Assembly (NCBI GenBank): GCA_022826485.1
Contig: JAJDUU010000047.1
Location: 45,070-109,069 of the forward strand
Reading direction: 5' to 3'
DNA: 64,000 nucleotides
Origin: Chloroflexota bacterium
GTDB lineage: Bacteria > Chloroflexota > UBA11872
The stretch's first letter is position 1, and every line of letters starts with the position of its first letter. Of the stretch, positions 1 to 12,129 are shown one piece after another. Under the pieces are notes generated by a model. The model searched no databases and was not told the DNA's origin. It was given only the letters and a program-made list of their open reading frames with translations. The position numbers and the translations under genes were made by a program.

Positions 1-218
1 ATGACGGCGTCTTCTCGTTGTGAAACGGGCACAACCCCTTGAGGTGCCGACCCGCGCGCTGGAGACGCACGTCGCGCCCAATGACCTCAGCCGCACTCAG
101 GCGGGATTTAATGTCCTCAACAGGCGAAGCCACGCGGCCTCCCAAGGCGTGCGTCTGGTCGCTGTCAATTCTAGTCCGTAGTCAGCGACCGTCGGCAGCG
201 TCAGGCGGCCGCTCGAAT

Positions 219-3200
219 CTAGCCCGGCGCCGCCTCGCTGGCTCTCACCGCCGCAAAAATCTCGCCCGCCAGCACCTCGAACGCAATGTTCTGGAAATCC
301 GCGTCGCTGAGATACTTGGTCACCAGCGCGTCATTCTCGCCCATGCGTTCCATCATCAGCTTCCCGATCTCGGGCCGGATTCCCAGGCTGAACTTGTCGA
401 GGGTGTTCGCCAGGGCGGTCTCGCGGATGTGCTCGTTGCGGACGGCGCGTTCCTTCACCTGCTCGAAGAATAGGCGGTCCTCGTTGGTGAAATCAGTACC
501 GAAGCGCTCGTTCAGGCGCTCGATGATTTCGGAGAGCGGGGCCTTTTCGTCCTCCGGATCGCCCGTGCCGACGTCGGTCGGACTCACGACGTACTCCTGG
601 TCCCCTTCGCCCAGGCTGATCGCGCCCGACGACACCCGTTGCAGCCGGTAGTACGCCAGCTCCACGTCATCGCCCAGGTTGATCGCGACGTTGTCGCGTT
701 CCAACAGCAGATGCGGCAGCAGGGCGCGGCCGAACGACGCGAGCCGCTCCAACTCACTATCGCCGTAGGGAATGATCTGGCTCAGGAAGGCATAGAGGCT
801 CACGAATGCTCCGAGGCGGTCGCGGAAGGCGTCTTGGTTCTCCTCGTCCAGTTGCCGGAAGCGTTCGCGAGCGGGCTGGAGCGCCGCTTCCAGCCGCGCA
901 TGGTCCTTTTTCTGCTGCTTTGCTCTTGGCAGGTAGAAGACCTGGGCGAACGCCTCCACCTCCGACTGGTGGTAGACCTGCATCTGATCCAGCTCGTACT
1001 TCAGCTCTTCCAGCCGGTGCGGGTCGGAGGCCGCCAGCAAGTCCGTCCGGTCGTAGTAGGGCTCGAAGGCGCTGCGGATGTCTTCCGGGTCGTTCACGAA
1101 ATCCAGCACGAAGGGCGGCGCCTTGCCCGGCGCCGTGCGATTGAGCCGCGAAAGCGTCTGCACGGCCTGCACTCCGTCCAGCCGCTTGTCCACGTACATC
1201 GCCTGCAGCAGCGGCTGGTCGAAGCCGGTCTGGTACTTCTCCGCCACCAGCAGAATCTGGTAGTCGGGCGAGGCGAAGCGGGCCGGCAGCGCCGCCTCGC
1301 TGATCGGCTTGCCCGTCACCACGTCGATGTTCATGCCCGGCTCGGTGAATTCCTCGCCGCTATCCGGATCGGTCACCGTGCCGCTGAAAGCCACCAGCGG
1401 GCGGATGTCGTCATACCGATGCTCGGCGATGTAGCGCTGGAAGTGCTGCATGTAGCGCACGGCGTGAAGGCGGCTGGAGGTCACCACCATTGCCTTGGCG
1501 CGACCGTCCAGGTGGTGCCGCACGTTGCCGCGGAAGTGCTCCACGATCACTTCGGTCTTCTGCGAGAGGTTGTGCGGGTGAAGCTGCGCGAATCTCGCCA
1601 GCGCGGCCGCCGCCTTGCGCTTCGGGAAATTCGGGTCGTCCGCGGCGCGCTTCGCGAGGCCGTAGTAGGCGTTGTAGTCCGTGTAGTGCTCCAGCACGTC
1701 CAGGATGAATCCCTCCTGAATCGCCTGACGCATGCTGTAAACGTGGAACGCCTCGTGCTTGCCGCTCGCCCCGCGACGCCCGAACACCTCAAGCGTCTTC
1801 CCCTTTGGCGTCGCCGTGAAGGCAAAGAACGAGAGATTCGGCTGCGGGCCGCGCGATTCGACCACCGCATTGAGCCGGTCTTCCCAGTCCTCGGCTTCCT
1901 CGACCGCTTGCTGCGCTCGTGTGCCCAGGACCTCCTTCATCTCGCGCGCGCTCTCGCCCGACTGGCTGGAGTGCGCCTCGTCCACGATCACCGCGTATCG
2001 CCGGTCGGCGATTGCCTTGCGCCATGTCGCCGCCTGCGCTTGCTCGTCCGCGCCGGCATGGTCCGGATCGTCGGCGCCGGCAATGCGTAACAGTCCCTGC
2101 ATCACGAAGGGAAACTTTTGCAGCGTCGTGATGACGATCATGGTTCCGTCCACCAGGGCGCTCGCCAGTTGCCTTGAGTCCTGGTCGATGGCCTTCACCA
2201 CGCCCTGGGCGTGCTCGATCTGGTAGACGGCGTCCTGCAGTTGTCGGTCCAGCACGCGGCGGTCGGTGATCACCACCACGCAGTCATAGACCTTCCGGTC
2301 GGCTTGGTCGTGCAGGCTCGCCAGCCGGTGGGAGAGCCACGAGATGCTGTTAGTCTTGCCGCTGCCCGCGGAGTGCTGGATCAGGTAGTTGCTCCCCGGA
2401 CCGTCCGCCGCCGCGTGCCTGACCAGCCGGTTGACGGCATCTAGTTGGTGATAGCGCGGGAAGATCAGCGTCTCCCGCGTCACGATGCGCGCGCCCTTGT
2501 CGTCTTCCACTTTCTCGTCGCGGCGCTCGACGAACATGTACGAGCCCAGGATGTCCAGGAACCGCACGCGCTCCAGCACCTCTTGCCAGAAATAGCCGGT
2601 GCGATAGCCCGACGGATGCGGCGGATTGCCCGCCCCGCAGCGGATGTCGCCGGGCTGATCGCCGCGGTTGAAGGGGAGGAAGCGCGTCCACTCGCCCGCC
2701 AGACGCGTCGTCATGTGGACCTCGTCGGGATCGGCGGCGAAATGGACCAGCGCGCGCTTGCGAAACTCAAAGATTGGCGCGTTGGGATCGCGGTCCTGCT
2801 GGTACTGCCGCACGGCGCTGCGCCAGGTTTGGCCGGTCATCGGGTTCTTGAGCTCGCAGGTGGCTACTGGTAGACCGTTAAGCGCGAATACCAGGTCAAC
2901 GGTGGCTCCGCTGCCGGGGTGGCAGGGCACCTGCCGCGTAACCGTGAGCTCGTTGCGCGCGAATTGCTCCATGGCCTCCGGGTTCAGGCCATGCGCCGGC
3001 TTGAAGTAGGCCAGGCGAAACGTCTTGCCGTAGAACTTGAACCCGTGGCGCAGCACGTCCAGCGTGCCCTTGAGGTCGAGTTCCCTCACCAGCGCCTCGA
3101 CGATGAGACGTTCCAGGTTGTCGCCGTGCAGGCCAGCCATCGCCGACCACTGCTCGGGCTGCGTCGCCCGCATGAACGCGACGGCACGCGCCGGAAACAG

Positions 3201-3308
3201 CGCCCGCGCCACGTCCCACTGGGCCCGGTTGCCCTTGCGCCAGCCGCTGTCTTCGAGCATTGACTCCACGGTCGACTCGAAGGCTGCCTCGTTTGTCTGG
3301 GTGCTCAT
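219..3308 (-). CDS. hsdR: Type I restriction endonuclease subunit R (HsdR)
   Basis: 1029 aa. Nuclease-like ATVDLVFALNGLPVATCELKN, Walker A HSAGSGKT, DEAH box VDEAHSSQ, FAFTATPKGKT and a type I R C-terminal region. Adjacent to hsdS. Confidence 0.95.
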   Translation of the reverse strand: MSTQTNEAAFESTVESMLEDSGWRKGNRAQWDVARALFPARAVAFMRATQPEQWSAMAGLHGDNLERLIVEALVRELDLKGTLDVLRHGFKFYGKTFRLAYFKPAHGLNPEAMEQFARNELTVTRQVPCHPGSGATVDLVFALNGLPVATCELKNPMTGQTWRSAVRQYQQDRDPNAPIFEFRKRALVHFAADPDEVHMTTRLAGEWTRFLPFNRGDQPGDIRCGAGNPPHPSGYRTGYFWQEVLERVRFLDILGSYMFVERRDEKVEDDKGARIVTRETLIFPRYHQLDAVNRLVRHAAADGPGSNYLIQHSAGSGKTNSISWLSHRLASLHDQADRKVYDCVVVITDRRVLDRQLQDAVYQIEHAQGVVKAIDQDSRQLASALVDGTMIVITTLQKFPFVMQGLLRIAGADDPDHAGADEQAQAATWRKAIADRRYAVIVDEAHSSQSGESAREMKEVLGTRAQQAVEEAEDWEDRLNAVVESRGPQPNLSFFAFTATPKGKTLEVFGRRGASGKHEAFHVYSMRQAIQEGFILDVLEHYTDYNAYYGLAKRAADDPNFPKRKAAAALARFAQLHPHNLSQKTEVIVEHFRGNVRHHLDGRAKAMVVTSSRLHAVRYMQHFQRYIAEHRYDDIRPLVAFSGTVTDPDSGEEFTEPGMNIDVVTGKPISEAALPARFASPDYQILLVAEKYQTGFDQPLLQAMYVDKRLDGVQAVQTLSRLNRTAPGKAPPFVLDFVNDPEDIRSAFEPYYDRTDLLAASDPHRLEELKYELDQMQVYHQSEVEAFAQVFYLPRAKQQKKDHARLEAALQPARERFRQLDEENQDAFRDRLGAFVSLYAFLSQIIPYGDSELERLASFGRALLPHLLLERDNVAINLGDDVELAYYRLQRVSSGAISLGEGDQEYVVSPTDVGTGDPEDEKAPLSEIIERLNERFGTDFTNEDRLFFEQVKERAVRNEHIRETALANTLDKFSLGIRPEIGKLMMERMGENDALVTKYLSDADFQNIAFEVLAGEIFAAVRASEAAPG

Positions 3309-3314
3309 GGACGC

Positions 3315-4724
3315 CTACGCCGCGGCGACGGGCGCTGACACTGAATCCCGGACGTCGATCTTGCCGGTCACGGCGGCGGTGATGAGAGCGGTGCGGTGCT
3401 CTTGCAGCCTCTCGATTGCGGTCTCTGTCGTGCGGCCCAGCACATCAATCCGCTCGGCCTCCCGGTCCAGAAACCCGGCGACTGCGCGCTGCTCCTCGAG
3501 GGGCGGGACCGCGAGTTGCACATCGCCTACTGCCGCGTTCGGTATCCCGTACCGAGTGACTCCTGACGCAGATGTTTGGAGTTGACGATTCACGGCAATC
3601 GATTGCATTGCGAGAAAAATGAAGGCCGAATGAGCCATCGGCCCGGGCCGAATAATGCCGAGATGGTATCCACACACGAAGTCCTCAGCGGTTTCGTCGA
3701 TGAGAGCCGGGATGGCAATGTCTTGCCAATCCTCCGAATCCTTGGTGATTAGGATATCGCCGACTTCTAGTGTGAAACGTCTAGCTTCTTGCGGCGACGC
3801 TGTAGCCGTCATGAATTCGCCGTCGCTGGCTCGAATTCGATTCTGGTAATAGACGTCGGTGTAGTTGCAAAGTCTGATCGGTAGCTCTCCATCTCTGGAC
3901 TTCTTGTCAACACTGCTGGTCCGATAGGAGGCCAAGTGCTCTAGCCGCTTCACTTGCCAATGCTCTGGCACATCACCGAGCCATTCCACGCCCGACGGCT
4001 TCAAGCGCGGCGACGGGTCCAGACCGGCGGCGCGGGCGGCCTCGGGCGGCAGGCCGCGCGTCACCGTGCGCGTGATCAGCGCCGTCCGATATTCCTGCAA
4101 CCGCTCGATCAGCAGCCGCTTCTTCGCCACCAGCGCGTCGATCCGCGCAGTCTCCCGGTCCAGAAATGCGGCAATCGCGTGCTGTTCATCGAGGGATGGC
4201 AGGGGGATTGGCATCCTCGAATAGCGCTCAGCGCTGACATTCTCGATGGTCGCTTGTATTGCCACCGTTCGGAGCCAGTGTGCGTATGGCTGTGAAGCGG
4301 TGAAGTACGACACAAATTGCGGAGTGGATTGCGAATGGTCTACTCGCGCCCTGATTAGGTAGCCGGCGTAAGCGCACGGACCCCAAGAGTCGTCGTAGAG
4401 AAATGTGCGCCCTACTGATCCGCTCCGAGCGAACAGCAAGTCTCCAGACGAAAGCAGATAGGGCTTCGCCACGTCAGGTGGAAGCGAACGGAATGTCTCA
4501 TCGCGCAATCGGCCACCGTCGTCGATGTCAGTGATCCGAACGAAGCGCGGATGGTCCGGGTCATCGAGTTCAGCTGCTTCGTTGGCGCCATATTTGAGAG
4601 ACTCTCGAAGTACACGTTGGAAGGCACGGACATCCCAATGCTCCGGCAAATCGCCGAGCCACTCGACGCCGGAGGGCCGCATAGCTGAGTAAGGACGGAG
4701 CATGCCTAGGCTCACTGCTGCCAC
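3315..4724 (-). CDS. hsdS: Type I restriction specificity subunit (HsdS), two TRDs
   Basis: 469 aa. Duplicated half-domains with PSGVEWLGDLPEHW / PSGVEWLGDVPEHW and the paired coiled-coil ends RLQEYRTALIT / RLQEHRTALIT. Confidence 0.95.
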   Translation of the reverse strand: MAAVSLGMLRPYSAMRPSGVEWLGDLPEHWDVRAFQRVLRESLKYGANEAAELDDPDHPRFVRITDIDDGGRLRDETFRSLPPDVAKPYLLSSGDLLFARSGSVGRTFLYDDSWGPCAYAGYLIRARVDHSQSTPQFVSYFTASQPYAHWLRTVAIQATIENVSAERYSRMPIPLPSLDEQHAIAAFLDRETARIDALVAKKRLLIERLQEYRTALITRTVTRGLPPEAARAAGLDPSPRLKPSGVEWLGDVPEHWQVKRLEHLASYRTSSVDKKSRDGELPIRLCNYTDVYYQNRIRASDGEFMTATASPQEARRFTLEVGDILITKDSEDWQDIAIPALIDETAEDFVCGYHLGIIRPGPMAHSAFIFLAMQSIAVNRQLQTSASGVTRYGIPNAAVGDVQLAVPPLEEQRAVAGFLDREAERIDVLGRTTETAIERLQEHRTALITAAVTGKIDVRDSVSAPVAAA

Positions 4725-5218
4725 CTATCCTTTAGCAGGATCATCATGTCGAATGCCGCGAGCTTCGCCTCGTCCCTCGTGCCGTGAAGCCTCTTCGACC
4801 GGACCATGCTCGGCTGCTCACTGAACCGCTCCGTGATTCGCCAGCCCCACCTTTCAAAGACCGGATACACGACGATGTTCATGCCGTCCGTATTGAGAAA
4901 GTGGTTTCCCTTTGCCGAAGTCCGCCATACTCGCGAAAGCCAGTTTCGTCGTCTGCCGATGGCGTTCTTCAGCTTCCGCTCGCGGGCGTCGGCCGCCATC
5001 GGGTCGAGTTCCATCCTCGACGCACATACGCTTCCCGTATCGAGTTTGAGACCGGACACGGGGTGGATCATGTGATGGACGTACCTGATTTCTTGATACT
5101 CACACATGTCACAAACCTCTCGACGTTCCCTGCCCAGATCCGTTACCGCTTCACACTCCCATCCCTTCCCTGGGTATCGCGGGTCGCCCCATTTGCCGCT
5201 ACCACGTCGATCGCTCAC
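4712..5218 (-). CDS. Small conserved-looking hypothetical protein with Cys motifs (CDMCEYQEIRYVHHM...GSVCASRM)
   Basis: 168 aa ORF. Its stop overlaps the hsdS start by 13 nt on the same strand. C-x2-C and a later Cys suggest metal binding. Confidence 0.7.
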   Translation of the reverse strand: MSDRRGSGKWGDPRYPGKGWECEAVTDLGRERREVCDMCEYQEIRYVHHMIHPVSGLKLDTGSVCASRMELDPMAADARERKLKNAIGRRRNWLSRVWRTSAKGNHFLNTDGMNIVVYPVFERWGWRITERFSEQPSMVRSKRLHGTRDEAKLAAFDMMILLKDRWQQ

Positions 5219-5271
5219 TGGCTATTCTCCCCAGACTGCGACCCACGGGGGACGGCTCACCACGCCCCCCT

Positions 5272-5311
5272 CCGTTCGCCCTGAGCCCGTCGAAGGGCTC
5301 ACCACGAACGG
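5272..5311. repeat. Composite palindrome between hicB and the small ORF: CCGTTCG-ccct-GAGCCC-gtcgaa-GGGCTC-acca-CGAACGG
   Basis: Read directly. Two nested perfect stems. Resembles dispersed intergenic palindromes of the 'gagcccttcgacgggctc' type. Confidence 0.8.
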
Positions 5312-5370
5312 GGAGAGTCGCGTGACCCACAGATCCCCCGGCCACCGCGACGCTCGACGCCGGGTGTCCG

Positions 5371-5715
5371 TCAGCCCGCCCGGACCGCTTGCGGGGCGGC
5401 AACCTCGATCTCAACCATCTCAAACCGGGTCGAGATCGCGGGGGCGGGCTCGCCGAACTCCCGGTAGGAGTTGAGCACGTCATCGGCGACGGGTTCGCCG
5501 TGATTCGCGATGGCCTCGTCGATGGACATCCTGGGCTCGGGGAGCGGCTCCCCGTCCGCCAGGATCGCCTCGATGTGAAACACCAGCGCCTCGCGGATCA
5601 TCGCCAGCATCTCGTCCCAGGTCTTGCCGGTGCTGACGCAGCCCGGGACGTCCGGCGCGTAGGCTGCGTAGTTGTTGGGCGTCTGCTCGAAGACGACGGC
5701 GTACGTGAGCTTCAT
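5371..5715 (-). CDS. hicB: HicB-family antitoxin
   Basis: 114 aa. N-terminal YAVVFEQTPNNYAAYAPDVPGCVSTGKTWDEMLAMIREAL is typical of the HicB fold. 4-nt overlap with the upstream hicA. Confidence 0.88.
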   Translation of the reverse strand: MKLTYAVVFEQTPNNYAAYAPDVPGCVSTGKTWDEMLAMIREALVFHIEAILADGEPLPEPRMSIDEAIANHGEPVADDVLNSYREFGEPAPAISTRFEMVEIEVAAPQAVRAG

Positions 5716-5912
5716 CGGCGTTCTCTCGCGAGGCCAGCCTGCTTCATGATACTGGCCCAGAGCTTCGGACCCAGATCGTCGCCCGGTTTGCCCGGAATCG
5801 TGACCTTGCCCGGCTTGACCGGGTGGCGAAACTGCCGGTGACTCCCCCGCGTGGTGACATGGCGCCAGCCGTCGCGCTCCACCATCCGGATCGCGTCCCG
5901 CACCTTCGGCAT
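5712..5912 (-). CDS. hicA: HicA-family toxin (YcfA-like mRNA interferase)
   Basis: 66 aa. GWRHVTTRGSHRQFRHPVKPGKVTIPGKPGDDLGPKLWASIMKQAGL, with the conserved G-S-H region. Directly upstream of hicB. Confidence 0.9.
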   Translation of the reverse strand: MPKVRDAIRMVERDGWRHVTTRGSHRQFRHPVKPGKVTIPGKPGDDLGPKLWASIMKQAGLARERR

Positions 5913-5961
5913 GGATCAGGCGGCCCGATTCGCGTCGGATCGATTCTTCCTGGTCACGCCG

Positions 5962-8064
5962 TCAGCTTCTCACGACATCGGAGAGCAGCCCGGCGATCTC
6001 CTGCTCCAATTGCTGCAAGTCGGACTTGATCGCATCGAGCGGGCGCGGCGGCTCGTAGACGTAGAAGTGCCGGTTGAGCGGAATCTCGTAGCCGACTCTC
6101 GTCTTGCTTTCGTCCACCCAGGCGTCGGGCACGTGCGGCAGGACTTCGCGCGCCATGTATTCGTCGATGTCTTCAGTTAGCGGCACCGTCTCCGTGTCGC
6201 GAAGGTCGGGGTCCGGCTCGGGTTCGCCGCGGCGGCTGCGGCAAATCTCGGCTTCCGGGTCGCGCTCGCACAGCGCCGCCAGCACCGCCTTGCGTTCGGA
6301 TGTCGAAAGCCGCAGATCCGCGGCGTCGCAGGCGTCTTTCAGCGACGCCGCGAATGTCTCGCGGTCGCGCACCACTTCACCGCCCGTGTCCTGTGCAAGC
6401 GATTGCAGCAGGCACCGGATTGCATTCTGTCGCGCCCGCCCCTCGGCGACCTCGGCGTCGTGCGCCGGGCCTGGGCGCTTCCGGCTCTTTGCGAGGTTTC
6501 GAAACGACCGCTGATCCTCGATCCGCGCGAGGCGCTCCGGGCTCGCGGCGAAGTTGAGCCGCAGCGGACGCTCGACGGTGATCTTGCGGTAGCCGAAGTC
6601 CTCGTTGGCGAACACCTTGCTCACGACGCGTGGGCGCGTGCGCGGCTGGTGCGTGACCGGATCGTCGTCCGTCAGGTCGCGCGTCTCGCCGTCCTGGAAG
6701 GCGCCGTGGATGCGCGTCAGGTCGTCGATCTGCTGGTCGGAAAGCTCGTTGCGCTTGTTTCCCAGGCTCTTGCGCATCTTGACGAAGAACTGCCGGCCGT
6801 CGATCAGTTGCACCTGGCCCGCGCGGTGTGACGCCTTGCGGTTGGTCAGCACCCAGATGTAGGTGGAGATGCCGGTGTTGTAGAAGAGCTGGTCGGGCAG
6901 CGCCACGATGGCTTCGAGCCAATCGTTTTCGATGATCCACTGGCGGATGTTGCTCTCGCCGCTGCCGGCGTCGCCGGTGAAGAGCGGGGAGCCGTTGAAG
7001 ACGATGGCGATGCGGCTGCCGCCCTCGTCCACTGGCTGCATCTTGGACAGCATGTGCTGCAAGAACAGCAGCGAGCCGTCGTTGATCCGCGGCAGCCCCG
7101 CGCCAAAGCGGCCGTCGAAACCGAAGGAATCGCGCTCCCACTCGATGTCGTGCCGCTGCTGCTTCCACTCCACGCCGAACGGCGGATTGGCCAGCATGTA
7201 GTCGAACGTCCACTTGCGGCCGTTTGGGCGGTGCCGGTAGCCGTCTTTGGTGAACGTGTCGCCCAGGATGATGTTTTCGGCGTTCTCGCCCTTGATGAGC
7301 ATGTCGGACGTGCAAACGGCCCAGGCATCGTCGTTATGGTCCTGGCCGAAGAGGTGCGGATTCGCGTCTTGGTTATGGTCGCGCAGGTGCTTTTCGGACA
7401 CCGAGAGCATGCCGCCGGTACCGCAGGCCGGATCGTAGATGGTCTTGACCTTGAACGCCTCGCCGAGGTCCGGCTCGGGCGAAAGCAGCAGGCTGACCAT
7501 CAGTTGGATGACCTCGCGCGGCGTGAAGTGCTCCCCGGCCTCCTCGTTGGCTTGCTCAGCGCCGATGCGAATGAGCTCCTCGAACACGTAGCCCATCTGC
7601 ACGTTGTCGACGCGCTCCGGCGAGAGATCGATGCCCGCAAACTTCCCGACGACCTGAAACAGCAGGTCTTTCCGGTTCATGTTCTCGATCTGCACATCGA
7701 AGGCGAAGCGCTCCATGATTTCGCGCACGTTCGGCGAGAAGTCGCGGATGTAGGCGGCGAGGTTCTGCGCGATCAGGTTGGGATCGTCCAGCAGCCGCTG
7801 AAAATCCAGCCGCGAGGTGTTATAGAACGAACGGTCCGAGGCTTCCATCAGCCGTTGGTGGTGCACGCTCTCGTCATGGGAGCGGTATTGGGCGTCGGCG
7901 GCGAGAACGTCCTCCTTCGTCGCGGCCAGCACGCAGTCGAAACGCCGCAGCACGGTGAGCGGCAGGATGACCTTGCGGTACTCGTTGCGCTTGTAGGGGC
8001 CGCGCAGCAGGTTGCAGATGCTCCAGATGAAGTTGGCGAGCTCGCCGTGCGTCTGGGTGTTCAT
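5962..8064 (-). CDS. hsdM: Type I restriction-modification methyltransferase subunit (HsdM)
   Basis: 700 aa. N6-DNA methylase with DPACGTGGML and the NPPFGVEW motif IV. Confidence 0.95.
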   Translation of the reverse strand: MNTQTHGELANFIWSICNLLRGPYKRNEYRKVILPLTVLRRFDCVLAATKEDVLAADAQYRSHDESVHHQRLMEASDRSFYNTSRLDFQRLLDDPNLIAQNLAAYIRDFSPNVREIMERFAFDVQIENMNRKDLLFQVVGKFAGIDLSPERVDNVQMGYVFEELIRIGAEQANEEAGEHFTPREVIQLMVSLLLSPEPDLGEAFKVKTIYDPACGTGGMLSVSEKHLRDHNQDANPHLFGQDHNDDAWAVCTSDMLIKGENAENIILGDTFTKDGYRHRPNGRKWTFDYMLANPPFGVEWKQQRHDIEWERDSFGFDGRFGAGLPRINDGSLLFLQHMLSKMQPVDEGGSRIAIVFNGSPLFTGDAGSGESNIRQWIIENDWLEAIVALPDQLFYNTGISTYIWVLTNRKASHRAGQVQLIDGRQFFVKMRKSLGNKRNELSDQQIDDLTRIHGAFQDGETRDLTDDDPVTHQPRTRPRVVSKVFANEDFGYRKITVERPLRLNFAASPERLARIEDQRSFRNLAKSRKRPGPAHDAEVAEGRARQNAIRCLLQSLAQDTGGEVVRDRETFAASLKDACDAADLRLSTSERKAVLAALCERDPEAEICRSRRGEPEPDPDLRDTETVPLTEDIDEYMAREVLPHVPDAWVDESKTRVGYEIPLNRHFYVYEPPRPLDAIKSDLQQLEQEIAGLLSDVVRS

Positions 8065-8154
8065 CCGCCCCTCACTGTTGCTTCGCCTGCTTCTCCTCGA
8101 CTCCGAGCGCAGCCCACTCGTCAGTCGTGTCTCAAATCTGTGCGGTCAGGGTAA

Positions 8155-10806
<2,652 letters not shown>

Positions 10807-10853
10807 GACGGCGGCGGGAGGAGGCATGCGGGGGGCGCCAACGGTGCGTAGGC

Positions 10854-12104
10854 TTGGCCTGCGAATGTACCACCGGCACCGGGCCGTTCCGGCCGTCACG
10901 CCGGCACCGTAAAGGTCGAACCGCCTCGCGAATCCTTGCCGGCCGGCAGGCCGTGATCACCGTCGCGGTGGGTCACTTCGCCTCGGACTTCTCCGCCCTG
11001 GGGCCGAGCATGCTCTATCCCATCCTGGCCGTGCGGCTGGATATGTCCTACGGCATGATCGGCCTGGCGGCGCTCGCCTGGGCCCTGACGACCTCGGTGA
11101 TTCAGCCGCTCTTCGGCTTTATCGGCGACCGCGTGGGCAGGCGCTGGCTCGCATCGCTCAGCCCGGCCTGGATTGCGGTGTGGGTCGCCGTGGCCGCGTT
11201 TGCGCCGAGCTATCCCCTGCTGGTGGTCTACCTGGTGGTGGCCGCGGTCGGCGTCGCGGCGTTTCACCCGCAGGGCGCGGCCATTGCCAACGAGGCGCAG
11301 GGCCGCAATACCGGCACCAACGTCGCGCTGTTCTTCCTGGGCGGACACGCCGCGTTCGCCGTCGCGCCGCTGATTCTGGGTGGGGTGCTCGAGGTCGGCG
11401 GCACCGACTGGATGCCGGTGGTGCTGGCGCCGGTGCTGGTCGTGTCGGCGTTCATGGCCTGGTCGCTGCGCAACTTCCAGGCCCCGCAACGACCGAGTGC
11501 CAGCGTCGCCGTGGGGCGGCGCGCGTTCGGCGGAGTGTCGGCGGCGCTGGTCGGTCTGTTGCTGGTGGCCGTGGTGCGCGGCTGGGCGTATGCCGCGCTG
11601 GTGACATTCGTCCCCGTATTCGTGTCGCCCGACCGGCCGGACCCCGTGCTCGCGGGCGTCGTGCTTTCGTCGTATCTGATCGGCCATGCGGTGGGCGCCT
11701 TTGCCGGCGGCGTCACCACCGACCGCTTCGGCGTGCGCCGGATTCTGGGCGTGTCGTCGCTGGTGATGATTCCGGCGATGCTGGCCTTCGGCCTGCTGCC
11801 GTTCGGCCCGTGGCACATTCCGCTCGGCGCGGTGATGGGTGCCTTCCTTGGCGCCGGCTTCACGCCGACGGTGGTGATGGTGCAACGGTTACTGCCCGGT
11901 CACATGGGAGCGGCCAGCGGCGTGGTCCTCGGCTTGTCGTTCGGCGCCGGCGCCGTGGGGAACTACGTGACCGGCATCATCGGCGACGCCGCGGGATTGA
12001 ACGTCGCCTTCGCCGGCATGGCGCTGGCGCAGGTGGTGGTGCTGGCGGTGCTGCCCTGGATGCCGCGGCGGGGCCAGGTTGAAACCTCGCCGGCATCGGC
12101 CTGA
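10854..12104 (+). CDS. MFS transporter (Fsr-like topology)
   Basis: About 12 hydrophobic segments and an MFS loop FGFIGDRVGRR. The start is uncertain and probably lies downstream of 10854. Confidence 0.85.
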   Translation: MACECTTGTGPFRPSRRHRKGRTASRILAGRQAVITVAVGHFASDFSALGPSMLYPILAVRLDMSYGMIGLAALAWALTTSVIQPLFGFIGDRVGRRWLASLSPAWIAVWVAVAAFAPSYPLLVVYLVVAAVGVAAFHPQGAAIANEAQGRNTGTNVALFFLGGHAAFAVAPLILGGVLEVGGTDWMPVVLAPVLVVSAFMAWSLRNFQAPQRPSASVAVGRRAFGGVSAALVGLLLVAVVRGWAYAALVTFVPVFVSPDRPDPVLAGVVLSSYLIGHAVGAFAGGVTTDRFGVRRILGVSSLVMIPAMLAFGLLPFGPWHIPLGAVMGAFLGAGFTPTVVMVQRLLPGHMGAASGVVLGLSFGAGAVGNYVTGIIGDAAGLNVAFAGMALAQVVVLAVLPWMPRRGQVETSPASA

Positions 12105-12129
12105 ATCTGACGAGAACTCAAGCTTCGGA

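Noticed and set aside
639-2090. 483-aa plus-strand ORF
   Set aside because: Antisense to hsdR with no recognisable motifs and shadow-ORF composition.
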